Below, one piece after another: positions 18,011-28,056 of a DNA stretch of 64,000 nucleotides. The position numbers were made by a program, and so were the translations under genes. How positions within the stretch are numbered: position 1 is the first letter of the stretch; each line of letters begins with the position of its first letter. The stretch is from positions 88,806 to 152,805 of the forward strand of contig JAEEYO010000059.1 in the NCBI GenBank assembly GCA_016288205.1. The letters run 5' to 3'. Origin of the DNA: Treponema sp. (GTDB lineage: Bacteria > Spirochaetota > Spirochaetia > Treponematales > Treponemataceae). A model generated the notes under the pieces. That model was not told where the DNA came from. It was given only the letters and a program-made list of their open reading frames with translations, and did not search any database.

Positions 18011-21000
18011 CTACATTCTCTTTACCTTTGTCATGTCCACGGTTCCGTCCGCATAGTGGATGATCGTAGTGTAGTAGTTTCCCGCCGGAACACCATAAAG
18101 ATTGTCATAATCGTAGGTGAACGATGACGGCTCGCACCTGAGTCCGGTCTCCTCTGCATTTTCCAGCCACTTCTCATAAGAGTTTCCATAATCATAAGTA
18201 CTATAGAAAGTATGAACGAGCACGGGTTTATCTGAAAGAATCTCAATGCCTCGGCTTCCCTCAATGAAGTTCTTTTGCCTGCATTTAAATCCTGTTTCGA
18301 GGTAGTATGCCGGGCAGAAATACAGCGAATTATAAATTACGATTTGACCTTCCGTCTTTAATTCACCATTCTTATATATTGCATCCGTCTTATACCAAGG
18401 CCGAGCAAAAACAAAAGTGTTTTTTTGTTCCGTGGTAAGAGTTAAAGCGCGTAAAAATGTATCGCCACTTCGTCCCATAGTGGAATGCTCCGGAATTTCT
18501 TTCCATTCATTTTCAGAGCAATATTTCAGAATAATATTGCATGCCTCATCTCTATTGCCTCGCTCGCATTTTACATATAAAGTGCCATCAGATGATTTTT
18601 CTGCATAAGGTTTTTCCACCATTTTCAAAACCATATACGGATATCTATATACAAGATAGTTACCATTGTTATCAAATACTCTCATATAAAGATATATTCC
18701 TGAAAGTCCAAGCAGTGAAACAGAAAAAGTACGCTCCGATGTACTGCGACCATATTCGTATGTGGCCGTCTTTATTCCGTCGCCTGTCCAGTCTATTTTA
18801 TCTTCAAGCCCTTTCTCATACGCAAGTGTATATTCGAAAGAAACGGTATAAACGGTGCGTATTCCACTTCCGCTGGAACTTGATTTTATTCCACTTCCCC
18901 CTTCATCATCTACAAATGGAAGATTCTGTCTGGTGTAACTAAACGTCAAGTCAGTCAGACTAGAGTCCTTCAAAGTAAGATTAGCCGTTGGAGGCAGATT
19001 GTCATTTTCTGCTGAACTCGTCAGATCTATGCTTACAGGTGATGTACATACGGACTTCCCGCTTGAGTTGAACGCATGAATTTCAAAATTCCAGGAGCAA
19101 TACTGTGTAGGAATTTCAAAATCCTTGGAAATAGAAAATTCAGAAACAGTGTTTTTGGAATTTGAATACTTAATGGCATAGGTAAGTTTCGGATTCGGAG
19201 TGAAGCCGCTCGGGTATGAGATATGAACGGTTCTCTTTCCGGTGTTCTTTACAGGAGGATCAACGTTTACTGTGAAACTGGAAGGCAAATCCGCCGTCGT
19301 GGGGTTGGGATCCGCAGGAGGTGTTACCCCCTTATAGATGGTATAGGGTTTTCCGGCAGCACTGGAAAAAAGAGGAAGAGGAAAAATAATAAAAACAAAA
19401 AACGACGTTGGCATACAGTAAATCTCATAGGTTCCATCAGGCAAATCGGATATATTAGCTGAATTAGTTAAATAGTCAGAGCCTTCGCCGTAAACAATTT
19501 TAGTAAGTTCTATTTCAGATGTACTGGATGAAGCAGGGAAAGTATTAACAACTCTTGGTCTTGAAACCCGTCCGCTCGGATCAGTATAGACTATATAAAA
19601 CCACGGACACCAAGTTTCTTCAGTACCATCCGCATAAAAATTGTTTTTAGAATCAGGAGTTCCACTAAGCGTTAGAGTCCAGCTGTCACTTTCTTCCTTG
19701 CATGACAATATATCAATTCCTTTACTTATGTAGCCAACTGATTCAGATACATTTCCACAAGCATCCTTTGCTATTACTTTTACACATACATTCTTGCGTC
19801 TATCAACTGTAAAAGAAACATGTGGAAAATCGCCTTCTAATGTCGTTGCAGCTCCTAAATAATCAATAGTTTGATGCTCAATAGAAAAACTGTCCACAGG
19901 CTTCATATTATTCTCATCGTAGCCCCAGTAAACCGAGGCCACATCAAACTTTTCATAATAGTTACAATCCCCTGACGCTGGTAGCGAAGAAATCTTGTAA
20001 TGCTCTTTTCCATCCGCATCCACTATAAAACAAGGTAACCATTCATTTCTACTGTCTATTTGGTCAGTGAATAAAACTGGAAAGCTGTATGTATAATTAA
20101 AGGAGCTGCTTTCAGCTATATTTGGATTCGGATCCATCAAAACATAAGAGAAAGAAAAAGACGTATCTTTGATAACATCAACAGTATTTCCATATTCACT
20201 GCTGTTTCCGGCCCTGTCCTTTATGAAAAATGAAAGTTTCAGAACTCCGTCTTCGCCTGTCTTGAAGTCCAGTTTAAATGCCTTTTTAAAGTCCCTTGAC
20301 ATGGAAGGATTTTCAAAAACAGTCTTAAGGCCCGTAGCAGTCGGAACAGCAGTTCCATCCTGTTTTCTTATAAATTCCTCTTTTATTATGAACTCTCCCA
20401 CACCGCTGGAGTCATCATCGGCTTCCACATAAACCCACAGGGAGTTCACGTGATGCTCTGTTATCGCGGCCGCCAGTTGGGCTGTGTCATAGCTATAAGT
20501 CGCTTTTTTCGCATAAGTGGCAAAATCACCGAAACTGATAAGATTAGTTCCGTTTATGGCATCCTCTTCTGTCTTTGCCAAGCGCAGAGTCTTGAATTCC
20601 GGCGGGGTTTCCTCCGTGGCAAAATAGCAATGTGGCTTTATTACAAGATTTTCCGACTCGCAGTTGAGCTGGGCCGTAACGGTAAGTTTATTTTTTTCAC
20701 CGGACTGATTTGTAAAAGTAACGGCATCATCAAGAACCATATTCGTGGAAGAGTCAACGCAAACCCACTCAAGGAATCCCGCGTCGGAGGCTTTCGTAAA
20801 TTCCAGGGAAAAAGAATCGCCCTTTATGACTGTAACTTGCGTAGGATAGACGGAACCATACTCCGGGGAGTCCACGGCAATGCGTATGTCAATTTTCTTG
20901 GCATTTGCACGTGCAATCTCATCCTCAATCTGCTGTTTGATTTCTCCGCCGGTAAGAAAATTCTGGCAGGATGTCAGCCCCCCCCTATCAAAAGTATAGT

Positions 21001-21030
21001 AAACGCAAGTAAGGGTAAAATCTTTTTCAT
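18011..21030 (-). CDS. Large lipoprotein, out of frame at a G8 tract (candidate phase variation)
   Basis: A GGAGG site lies eight bases before the ATG at 21030, which opens a signal peptide MKKILPLLAFTILLI. Eight consecutive G then shift the frame and a stop follows after 18 codons. With nine or six G the frame would continue as GG(G)LTSC followed by about 990 uninterrupted codons, giving a classic spirochaetal lipobox (LTSC). The promoter at 21099-21127 is intact and a longer GTG-started frame would begin at or before the transcription start, so it is not the real start. The body has repeated Ig-like stretches with Trp/Tyr-rich motifs and is probably surface exposed. Either the gene is phase-OFF or the homopolymer was misread; the rest is intact. 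Function unknown. Confidence 0.75.
20978..20985 (-). repeat. G8 homopolymer in lipoprotein signal-peptide codons
   Basis: Eight G on the minus strand (C8 on plus) directly after the signal-peptide core. Tract lengths of 6 or 9 place the downstream 990 codons in frame; the observed 8 does not. Confidence 0.9.
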
Positions 21031-21098
21031 AATTGAGACCTCCAGTCACAAACTTAGGTAAATCAGAAACACTTTTTAAAAGTTTTCTCAACACCTAA

Positions 21099-21127
21099 AA
21101 TATAACACAAGCTCCATCACTTTTCAA
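21099..21127 (-). promoter_or_regulatory. Promoter of the lipoprotein gene
   Basis: TTGAAA and TATATT with 17 bases between them on the minus strand, about 69 bases upstream of the ATG at 21030. Confidence 0.5.
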
Positions 21128-21189
21128 GCAAACACAAAAAATTTATTTAATTTTTTAGCTTTTCTCTCCCAACTCTCCACTCGCCCAAG

Positions 21190-21218
21190 CTTTCCACTTT
21201 CCACTTTCATCGTTCCAC
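21190..21218. repeat. Heptamer-type repeat patch
   Basis: CTTTCCACTTTCCACTTTC and relatives directly after the stop of the AAA/TOPRIM gene; a member of the dispersed GTGGAAA family. Confidence 0.75.
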
Positions 21219-22766
21219 TTATCTGGCACACGCACTCTCAAGGATGGAAATCAGCTCGGCATACTCACGCCGCACATCAGCCTCATCCGCAGTCAAAAGA
21301 TATTCCCTCTCGGCATGGAAAAGCCTGTCCTTCGACGCGACCGGCATGTACTGAACGTCCGACCTCCTGTAATAATGCTCAATGCAACCCCTCGGAAGAA
21401 TGTAGACCGAAGCCGCCGCCGCACCCGCCACCACAATGGCAAAAAGATTCCTTATAATAGGAAGTGATTGCGCGGTCTGCTCTGGAAGATAAGTCTCAAG
21501 CTGGGTCTGCAAATCACCCTCGGCAATCACGCCCTGCAAAGAGACGGTTTTGAAAGTGTCAATGTTTTCCGAATGTACGTGCTTTTGATCAAGGGAATAC
21601 AATCTCTCTGAAAGAAGCGCGATTTCAGGAGGCAGGTCATTCCGCTCATGAAGATTGCAAAGCTCACGTCCGAACACGGCAAGGAAACGCTCAAGACGGA
21701 GCACGAGTTTTTCAAGGGTCACTTTATGATTTAGTTCCCTTGCCGTAAAAATCTTCTCATAAAAGGGACGCTGTTTTTCCTCCTGTTTTTCAAGCCACAA
21801 CTCCGCCCTTTCGTCGGCACAAAAAACATCCCGGAGCTTTCCACCGAAAAGCGAGTCCAAATCCGTGATGATTCTGCTGTCGGTTCCAAGGAGAGAGCAC
21901 ACTTTGCAGAATACCCCCAGCTCGTCCTTTCCACCCACGTCGATTATTCCGGTCCCGGCCACACCGCGCTCGGTATGCACATAGGGAAGAAGGCTCGCGA
22001 ACATCTGCTGGTCGGTATATCCCTCCACAAAAATCTGATTGTCGGAAAAGAAAAACTGCTTGTGGTAAGTGTTGAATCTTGGAAGAAAGCGACGGAAAAG
22101 CTCGGCGTCCTTTTTTCCCATGGACTCAATGTGCGTAGGCTCTCGGTTGGTATGGCACACAATCACCCCGAAAAGCTCATCCGGGAAACGCAGGTCAATG
22201 AAAAACGGCGAGTGGGTGATTACAAAATAAACACGCTTCGGATGCCTTGAAGAAACCCGGCGAAGCTCCTCGACGAAAAATTGCTGGAACTGAGGATGAA
22301 GATGAAGCTCCGGCTCGTCAAAAACAAGGCAGGTGTTCCCTGTGTTCGCATAAAGAGCAACAAGCAGGGTGATGATTTCCTTCAATCCGTGACATTCCAC
22401 TTCCTGAAGATTGTACTCCACATTCCACGCACGGTTTTCCACCACAGGGATATAAGCCCCTTCCCCGGTCATCTTAAAAACGATTGTCTTACCGAACATG
22501 CTCGAAAGCACGGTCTGCACTTTCTCACGGATTGCCTCGTTCTCCTGCAAGATGGAAATAGACTCGCTGTCGGAACCACGGTCGGCGCGCAGGAATTTGA
22601 CTGAGTACCCGGCTTCGGCAAACTGAGCGGATATGGCATCCACAAGAAGCGTCTTACCGGAACCGTTCGGCCCCACCACAAGATTGATATGAGACCATTC
22701 GCTTTTTGAAAACACAGCCCTGCCCCACAAAAACGGCAGCTTGACTTTCACGGGAATCTTAACCAT
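21219..22766 (-). CDS. AAA ATPase, OLD-like (RecF/SMC-type P-loop with TOPRIM-like region)
   Basis: Start set at the ATG at 22766 (515 residues); the longer frame runs back across the promoter and into the divergent gene. The N-terminal ABC/SMC-type ATPase has Walker A GPNGSGKT (about residues 31-38) and, near residue 150-165, LVFDEPELHLHPQ (Walker B with D-loop) followed by ITHSPFFIDL. The second half contains FVEGYTDQQMFASLL and IDVGGKDELG plus ITDLDSLFGG, the Glu and Asp motifs of a TOPRIM fold, so it resembles OLD-family nucleases. By family it would be an ATP-regulated DNA nuclease. The promoter TTTACA-17-TATAAT leaves seven bases before the ATG and no ribosome-binding site, predicting a leaderless mRNA. 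Confidence 0.82.
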   Translation of the reverse strand: MVKIPVKVKLPFLWGRAVFSKSEWSHINLVVGPNGSGKTLLVDAISAQFAEAGYSVKFLRADRGSDSESISILQENEAIREKVQTVLSSMFGKTIVFKMTGEGAYIPVVENRAWNVEYNLQEVECHGLKEIITLLVALYANTGNTCLVFDEPELHLHPQFQQFFVEELRRVSSRHPKRVYFVITHSPFFIDLRFPDELFGVIVCHTNREPTHIESMGKKDAELFRRFLPRFNTYHKQFFFSDNQIFVEGYTDQQMFASLLPYVHTERGVAGTGIIDVGGKDELGVFCKVCSLLGTDSRIITDLDSLFGGKLRDVFCADERAELWLEKQEEKQRPFYEKIFTARELNHKVTLEKLVLRLERFLAVFGRELCNLHERNDLPPEIALLSERLYSLDQKHVHSENIDTFKTVSLQGVIAEGDLQTQLETYLPEQTAQSLPIIRNLFAIVVAGAAAASVYILPRGCIEHYYRRSDVQYMPVASKDRLFHAEREYLLTADEADVRREYAELISILESACAR

Positions 22767-22773
22767 AAGTAAA

Positions 22774-22802
22774 ATTATAAACCATGAATCGCCGTTTGTA
22801 AA
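22774..22802 (-). promoter_or_regulatory. Promoter of the OLD-like ATPase gene
   Basis: TTTACA, 17 bases, TATAAT on the minus strand; the -10 box ends seven bases before the ATG at 22766. Confidence 0.6.
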
Positions 22803-22812
22803 TGGGAAATCC

Positions 22813-22841
22813 TTGCCTAAGCACCCGCTTTTCGCTATAAT
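22813..22841 (+). promoter_or_regulatory. Promoter of the uracil-DNA glycosylase-priA operon
   Basis: TTGCCT, 17 bases, TATAAT on the plus strand, 37 bases before the ATG at 22879. It is divergent from the promoter at 22774-22802. Confidence 0.65.
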
Positions 22842-22878
22842 GGGACAGAAGACAAGTTCAGAAAACAAGGCAGAAAGA

Positions 22879-23622
22879 ATGACCCAGACTGAAAAAAAAG
22901 ACATCTACAATCTACTCAAGGCGGCCTCCTCATGCGTGCTGGGCTACATACCGCAGGAATATTGCGGGGGGGAGCCGGATTTTCAGGATGACGTTATTTC
23001 AAGCGAAAAACAAAAGTCAGGCGGAATGACGCTTGAGTCAATAGAAAGAAAAATCAAGGCATGTAAAAACTGTCCGCTCTCAAACACACGCACAAACGCT
23101 GTTCCCGGCGAAGGTGTGGAAAATCCGTTCGTGCTTGTAGTCGGCGAGGGGCCCGGTGAGGACGAGGATTTAAGCGGAAGACCCTTTGTTGGAAAGGCAG
23201 GACAGCTCCTTGACAAAATGCTCGCCGCAATCAGCCTTGACCGAAAATGCAACTGTTACATAGCGAACATCGTGAAGTGCCGTCCACCGAAAAACCGCAC
23301 GCCCATGCCACAGGAAGCGGACTCATGCAGCGGATTTTTACAGGCACAGATTCACATACTCAAACCAAAGGCCATACTCGCCATGGGACGAACCGCCGTG
23401 CAAAATCTTATGAAGACGGAACAGGGAATCAACAGCCTGCGTGGGAAAATTCTTGACTTCAACGGAATCCCTCTTTTGGCGACCTACCATCCTTCCGCGC
23501 TCCTCCGCGACCAGAGCCTCAAAAGACCCGCGTGGGATGATTTAAAAGTGTTCCGCACGAAGCTTGAGGAAATCTGCCCCGAATACGCGAAATCCTTTGA
23601 CGAAGCAAGGAAGGAAAACTGA
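22879..23622 (+). CDS. Family-4 (Fe-S) uracil-DNA glycosylase
   Basis: The start at 22879 lies downstream of a clear promoter; the longer open frame overlaps the divergent gene. The 247-residue protein shows the family-4 UDG features: motif A GEGPGEDEDLSGRPFVGKAG (about 89-108), the motif B YHPSALLR (about 206), and four cysteines placed as ligands of the structural [4Fe-4S] cluster (C62, C65, C134, C150). It removes uracil from DNA to start base-excision repair. The N-terminal 55 residues are an extension beyond the usual domain. A run of seven G near 22966 is in frame here. The stop overlaps the ATG of priA by one base (TGATG), so the two are coupled. Confidence 0.92.
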   Translation: MTQTEKKDIYNLLKAASSCVLGYIPQEYCGGEPDFQDDVISSEKQKSGGMTLESIERKIKACKNCPLSNTRTNAVPGEGVENPFVLVVGEGPGEDEDLSGRPFVGKAGQLLDKMLAAISLDRKCNCYIANIVKCRPPKNRTPMPQEADSCSGFLQAQIHILKPKAILAMGRTAVQNLMKTEQGINSLRGKILDFNGIPLLATYHPSALLRDQSLKRPAWDDLKVFRTKLEEICPEYAKSFDEARKEN

Positions 23623-25628
23623 TGTCCCGGTATCTGGATGTTGTGCTGAACCTGCCGCTGAACCAGTCCTTCACATACCACGAGCCTCTGAAAATGAGCG
23701 ACGAGGAAAAAAACGCAAGCGAGGAAGAGCTTTTCGGCCGCCGTGTGGAAGTCAGATTCGGAAACAGAAAAATGACCGGAATCGTAGTCGGACTCCATGA
23801 CACATTGCCAGAGACTTGTCCGGTCGGTGAGGAAAGCATAAGACCTGCCGCACGCTATGTTGATGAAGAAAAAATCCTCACGCGCGAACTTTACGAGATT
23901 GCAAAATGGATAAGCACATATTACATCGCTTCAATCGGGGAAGCTGTTTTTACTATGATTCCCTCGGGACGGCGTGAAAGCGACTCATCAGGATTTTCAT
24001 TTTCGGAGGACGAGAGCAGCTTTCAAAAAAGAGAACTAAGCGACGAGCAGAAAAAGGCCGTGGAAGGAATTATCGGCGAAAAATCGAGACTCTTCCATTA
24101 TGTTTACGGAATGACAGGAAGCGGAAAAACCGAAGTCTTTCTCTCTGCGGCGGAAAAAGTTTTGTCGGAAGAAAAAGGCGTAATTTATCTTGTGCCGGAA
24201 ATAGGGCTCACACCTCAGGTCGTGGAAGCTGCGGTCAAAAGATTCGGGGGCACGGCGGCGGTACTCCACTCAGGACTCACACCGAGCCAGAGACTTTCTG
24301 AATGGAGACGCATAATGCGGAAGGAAGCCCGGATTGTAATCGGTGCAAGGAGCGCAATTTTCGCACCGGTTCCGAACCTCGGGATGATAATAATCGACGA
24401 GGAGCACGACGGCTCATACAAAGCGGGAAACGCACCCAGGTATCACGCAAGGCAGGTTGCAATGCACAGATGCAAGACTCTGGGAATTCCTTTGGTAATG
24501 GGCTCAGCGACTCCCTCGGTTGAGGCATGGAATTCCATGAGCGAAAATCAGATTGTATGCCACAAGCTTACCCAAAGACTTGCCGGTGGAGCAATGCCCG
24601 AAATCAAAGCGGTAAACATGAGTCTTGAAAGTGACAGCGACACTTGTCTTTCCAAAGTCCTGATTAAAGAAATCCGTGAGACAGTAAACGAAAAAAGGCA
24701 GGTCATCCTTTTTTTAAACCGACGCGGATTCACTCACTTTTTCCGATGCACCAGTTGCGGATTTGAAATGAAGTGCAAGAACTGCTCTGTCTCACTCACC
24801 TACCACAAAAAAGAAAACCGCCTGCGCTGCCATTATTGCGGCTACTCCATCCAGCCCCCGCACCAATGTCCGAAATGCGGATCCCTTGACGTGGGCTACC
24901 GCGGATTCGGAACCGAGTACATTGAGTCGGAAGTGAGGGCAAGATTTCCCAACGAAAGGATTGTGCGGATTGACACCGACAGCACGCGGGGCAAAGATGA
25001 GCTTAAGCAAAAAATCGATGACTTCAAGGCGGGCAAATACGACATCCTCCTTGGCACACAGATGGTCGCGAAGGGTCTCAATTTTCCGAACCTCAAGCTC
25101 GTCGGTGTTGTCCTTGCCGACACAGCACTCCATCTCCCGGATTTCAGGGCGGCAGAAAGGACTTTCTCACTGATTACCCAGGTGGCAGGAAGAGCCGGAA
25201 GATTTTTCCCCGACGGCAAAGTGATTGTTCAAAGCTACAGTCCGGACATGGAGCCCATCGCGCTTGCCGTAAAAGGAGAGACCGAAAAATTCTACACAAA
25301 CGAAATTGCCCAGAGAAAGATTCTTGCGTTTCCGCCTTTTGCACGACTCCTCAGGCTTGTATTCCGCTCAAAGGTTCCAGGTGCCGCCGAAAGTGCCGCG
25401 GAGGGAGCCTGCAACATTATGAGACAGCACTGTGAAAGCAACGTGGAGATTTTAGGCCCGTCCGACTGCCCCATAGAATTGATTGCGGGAAACCACAGGC
25501 AGCAGATTTTGCTCCGCGGTAAAAACATAGCAACTCTTCAAAAGGCAGCAGAATTCCTTGTGCGTGGATATGCTCCGCCCTCAAACGTATATATTGAGGT
25601 TGACGTGGACCCCGTATCCCTGATGTAA
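23622..25628 (+). CDS. priA: Primosomal helicase PriA
   Basis: A 668-residue superfamily-2 helicase. After the 3' DNA-binding domain come Walker A GMTGSGKTEVF (about residue 161), the DEEH box IIDEEHDGSYK (about 258), and the cysteine-rich zinc-binding insertion of PriA (CTSCGFEMKCKNC, then CHYCG and CPKCG; about residues 378-425). Helicase domain 2 follows with LGTQMVAKGLNFPNL and VAGRAGR. PriA restarts stalled replication forks by loading DnaB. It is coupled to the uracil-DNA glycosylase gene upstream, giving a repair and restart operon, and is followed by the tRNA promoter. Confidence 0.95.
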   Translation: MSRYLDVVLNLPLNQSFTYHEPLKMSDEEKNASEEELFGRRVEVRFGNRKMTGIVVGLHDTLPETCPVGEESIRPAARYVDEEKILTRELYEIAKWISTYYIASIGEAVFTMIPSGRRESDSSGFSFSEDESSFQKRELSDEQKKAVEGIIGEKSRLFHYVYGMTGSGKTEVFLSAAEKVLSEEKGVIYLVPEIGLTPQVVEAAVKRFGGTAAVLHSGLTPSQRLSEWRRIMRKEARIVIGARSAIFAPVPNLGMIIIDEEHDGSYKAGNAPRYHARQVAMHRCKTLGIPLVMGSATPSVEAWNSMSENQIVCHKLTQRLAGGAMPEIKAVNMSLESDSDTCLSKVLIKEIRETVNEKRQVILFLNRRGFTHFFRCTSCGFEMKCKNCSVSLTYHKKENRLRCHYCGYSIQPPHQCPKCGSLDVGYRGFGTEYIESEVRARFPNERIVRIDTDSTRGKDELKQKIDDFKAGKYDILLGTQMVAKGLNFPNLKLVGVVLADTALHLPDFRAAERTFSLITQVAGRAGRFFPDGKVIVQSYSPDMEPIALAVKGETEKFYTNEIAQRKILAFPPFARLLRLVFRSKVPGAAESAAEGACNIMRQHCESNVEILGPSDCPIELIAGNHRQQILLRGKNIATLQKAAEFLVRGYAPPSNVYIEVDVDPVSLM

Positions 25629-25671
25629 ATCCATATTTTCAAAAAATTTTTAAAAAATTTGCATTATCATC

Positions 25672-25698
25672 TTGACACAAACAATCAAAAAGTATAAT
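25672..25698 (+). promoter_or_regulatory. tRNA operon promoter
   Basis: TTGACA at 25672-25677 and TATAAT at 25693-25698 are 15 bases apart; TAATAT at 25695 gives the usual 17. Located 15 bases before tRNA-Val. Confidence 0.6.
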
Positions 25699-25713
25699 AT
25701 AAACACATCATCT

Positions 25714-25786
25714 GGAGGATTAGCTCAGCTGGGAGAGCACCTGGTTTACACCCAGGTTGTCGGCGGTTCGATCCCGTCATCCTCCA
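25714..25786 (+). tRNA. tRNA-Val(TAC)
   Basis: A 73-base cloverleaf with acceptor GGAGGAT/ATCCTCC, D arm AGCTCAGCTGGGAGAGC, anticodon loop TTTACAC with TAC, and T arm GGTTCGATCCC. The 3' CCA is not encoded, so it must be added by a nucleotidyltransferase. Confidence 0.95.
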
Positions 25787-25791
25787 TACTT

Positions 25792-25864
<73 letters not shown>

Positions 25865-25912
25865 CTAAGCAGCTGCAAGTTTTTCAAAAAAATCAACAAT
25901 TCTTTTACAGAT

Positions 25913-25945
25913 TCGAATATGATTTTTCATATTCGATTTTTTTTT
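25913..25945 (+). terminator. Rho-independent terminator of the tRNA operon
   Basis: A ten-base stem TCGAATATGA/TCATATTCGA with a TTTT loop, followed by nine T. Confidence 0.85.
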
Positions 25946-25956
25946 GCTTTTACCAA

Positions 25957-27324
25957 TCAAGCCTCAGAACCGATTGCACCGCTCCCCTTTTTCAAGTCCC
26001 TTTCTATTTTCCGTATGCACAAAAGACAGGTTGGCGTAATATAGAGACTTGCAAAAATCCATGCGGTCTGATCGCAAAAACAGATTGCAGAAAATCCGAA
26101 GATTGGGACAAATATAAAACTTCCGAGACTGCGCGCAAGCAACTCTCCCACACCAGCAAAGACTGCACGGTTTGAAAATCCAAGTCCCTGGGTGGTCATC
26201 CTGAGCACGTTCAAAAATCCGAGAATCCAGTAAAAATATCCCAGGCAGCGCACATATTTTCCCGAAGCATCAAGCACTGCCGACTCCGTACTTTTCACAA
26301 AGAGCATGGAAAGAGTCCGCCCGAAGAAAATCAACACAAGACCAATGAATCCGCCGTAAAGCACACCGAGCAGAACACCCTGCCGCACTCCCTTCTTGAT
26401 TCTGGGAATGTTTCCCGCACCATAATTCTGTGCCGCAAAAGTTGAGACCGAAGTTGCAATGGCGTCAAAAGGACAGATTGCAAACTGCTTGAGCTTGGAA
26501 CCCGCCGTAAACGCAGAGACATAAAGACTACCGAGGGCATTGTTGGATGCCTGCATAATCATGCTGCCGATCGCGGTGATTGAAAACTGTAGTCCCATTG
26601 GAAGACCCATCACAATCAGGCGACGGAAAATCTGTGAGGACCAAGTGCGCTCGTTGGGCTTGAATTTCAAAATGTCATATTTCAGCAGAATCAAAATCAG
26701 GCAGAGGATTCCGCTGATGGCTTGAGAAAGAACCGTCGCAATGGCAGCACCCGCACAACCCCACTTAAAGCAGATGATGAAAAGGATGTCGAGCCCTATG
26801 TTGAGGGACGCGGAAATCACAAGGAAAATAAAAGGTGTCCGGCTGTCTCCCACCGCACGAAGAATTCCCGCAAGAAAATTGTAAAGAATGCAAAATGGAA
26901 TGCCCAGGAAAATCACCAGCAGATAGATTCTCGCGTTTTCAAAAATATCCGAAGTGGTTCTGAGCACAAGAAGAATCTGGGGAGTAAGAATCGCGCACAG
27001 GGTCGTGAGTACAAGAGCAATGCCTGCCGATGTGCATGTTCCCAAAAAGATGTAGCGTCGCATTCCGCTGTAGTCACCCGCACCGAAACGCTGGGCAACA
27101 GGAACCGCGAATCCGGCACAAAATCCTATGCAAAACCCAAGGACAAGAAACTGCACCGAGGACGAAGCACCCACCGCGGCAAGAGAAGACGAACCAAGGA
27201 CTTTACCCACAATGATTGCGTCAACCATATTGTAAGTCTGCTGAAAAAGATTTCCCAGCAAAAGAGGCAAGGAAAACTTAAGAATCAGAACAAGGGGATT
27301 CCCCTGAGTCATGTCCTTGGTCAT
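25957..27324 (-). CDS. MATE family efflux transporter
   Basis: A 455-residue membrane protein with about twelve hydrophobic segments and the MATE opening pattern (MTQGNPLVLILKFSLPLLLG, then QQTYNMVDAIIVGKVLG). It carries out cation-coupled drug or metabolite export across the inner membrane; the substrate cannot be deduced. It starts eight bases after the stop of the lipoprotein gene on the same strand and has no strong ribosome-binding site of its own, so it is probably translated from a lipoprotein-MATE transcript. The tRNA terminator lies just beyond its 3' end. Confidence 0.93.
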   Translation of the reverse strand: MTKDMTQGNPLVLILKFSLPLLLGNLFQQTYNMVDAIIVGKVLGSSSLAAVGASSSVQFLVLGFCIGFCAGFAVPVAQRFGAGDYSGMRRYIFLGTCTSAGIALVLTTLCAILTPQILLVLRTTSDIFENARIYLLVIFLGIPFCILYNFLAGILRAVGDSRTPFIFLVISASLNIGLDILFIICFKWGCAGAAIATVLSQAISGILCLILILLKYDILKFKPNERTWSSQIFRRLIVMGLPMGLQFSITAIGSMIMQASNNALGSLYVSAFTAGSKLKQFAICPFDAIATSVSTFAAQNYGAGNIPRIKKGVRQGVLLGVLYGGFIGLVLIFFGRTLSMLFVKSTESAVLDASGKYVRCLGYFYWILGFLNVLRMTTQGLGFSNRAVFAGVGELLARSLGSFIFVPIFGFSAICFCDQTAWIFASLYITPTCLLCIRKIERDLKKGSGAIGSEA

Positions 27325-27332
27325 TTCAAAAT

Positions 27333-27989
27333 CTACTTAAGCCTGTAATACATTCCGAGCATGGATTTTACAGAGGCCTCGCTTGCTCCTCCAAGCACAA
27401 TCTGAGCAATATAGTTTCCGCTCTGCTGGAAGACGACATAGTACCAAACGTCAGTACCGGCAAGCGTTCCATTGTAGTAAACGCCGGGAATCTTCTCGCC
27501 CATGAAATTCATTTGCTTTACTCCGACATCCTTAGTAACGAATCCGGCTCCTTCCCATGATGCGACAAAAATATCCTTCATGATTTCAACAAAGAATTCT
27601 GAGTTTGCAAAAGAAAAGTTGCTATCATCATCATCTTCGTCATCACTGAACGTGCTTTCGCTCACATCGGTAATGGAAATGGAATGAACGTTGTTTCCGT
27701 CCATCGCCATGATGTCAACAAGAACATTGGGCTCAGTCTGCATAAAATCAAGACTGTCACCAGTCATCACAACGGCAGTAGGCGCAAGCTTAAATCCAAA
27801 ATTAAAAGTCTTGTTTGTATAGACCGCTCCATCTGAAAGTGAATCAACCTTACCGCCGGTTTTGCTCAATCCGCTCGCAACATTAGCGCTCTTGCCGGAC
27901 GGCTCCGTCCCACGTGATTCATGTCCCGATGTTGACGCGCATGAAACCAGAAAAAGACATACCATTACAGGTAAAAAAAACTTTTTCAT
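27333..27989 (-). CDS. Lipoprotein of unknown function
   Basis: Start set at 27989, where ATG follows GGAGG by five bases. The 218-residue product opens with a lipoprotein signal MKKFFLPVMVCLFLVSC; the lipobox is LVSC and lipidation is expected on C17. The mature chain has a Ser/Gly-rich linker, then a globular part of about 150 residues with an acidic patch (DDEDDDDSN). It recalls small periplasmic lipoproteins without a named family. The gene precedes the MATE transporter by eight bases, so the two may be co-expressed. A TATAAT lies immediately upstream of the ribosome-binding site. Confidence 0.75.
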   Translation of the reverse strand: MKKFFLPVMVCLFLVSCASTSGHESRGTEPSGKSANVASGLSKTGGKVDSLSDGAVYTNKTFNFGFKLAPTAVVMTGDSLDFMQTEPNVLVDIMAMDGNNVHSISITDVSESTFSDDEDDDDSNFSFANSEFFVEIMKDIFVASWEGAGFVTKDVGVKQMNFMGEKIPGVYYNGTLAGTDVWYYVVFQQSGNYIAQIVLGGASEASVKSMLGMYYRLK

Positions 27990-28056
27990 AAAATCCTCCA
28001 TATTATATTAGGCAGAGTTCAAATCTGATGTAAAAAAGATGCCTTAAATTACCAGG

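Noticed and set aside
21031..21094. GTG start at 21094 for the lipoprotein
   Set aside because: It begins only about four bases after the -10 box, gives no signal peptide, and the ATG at 21030 has a GGAGG site and a lipoprotein signal.
22966..22972. G7 run in the uracil-DNA glycosylase gene as a second phase switch
   Set aside because: The gene is in frame and the run encodes normal residues in a variable N-terminal extension; it is only a weak candidate.
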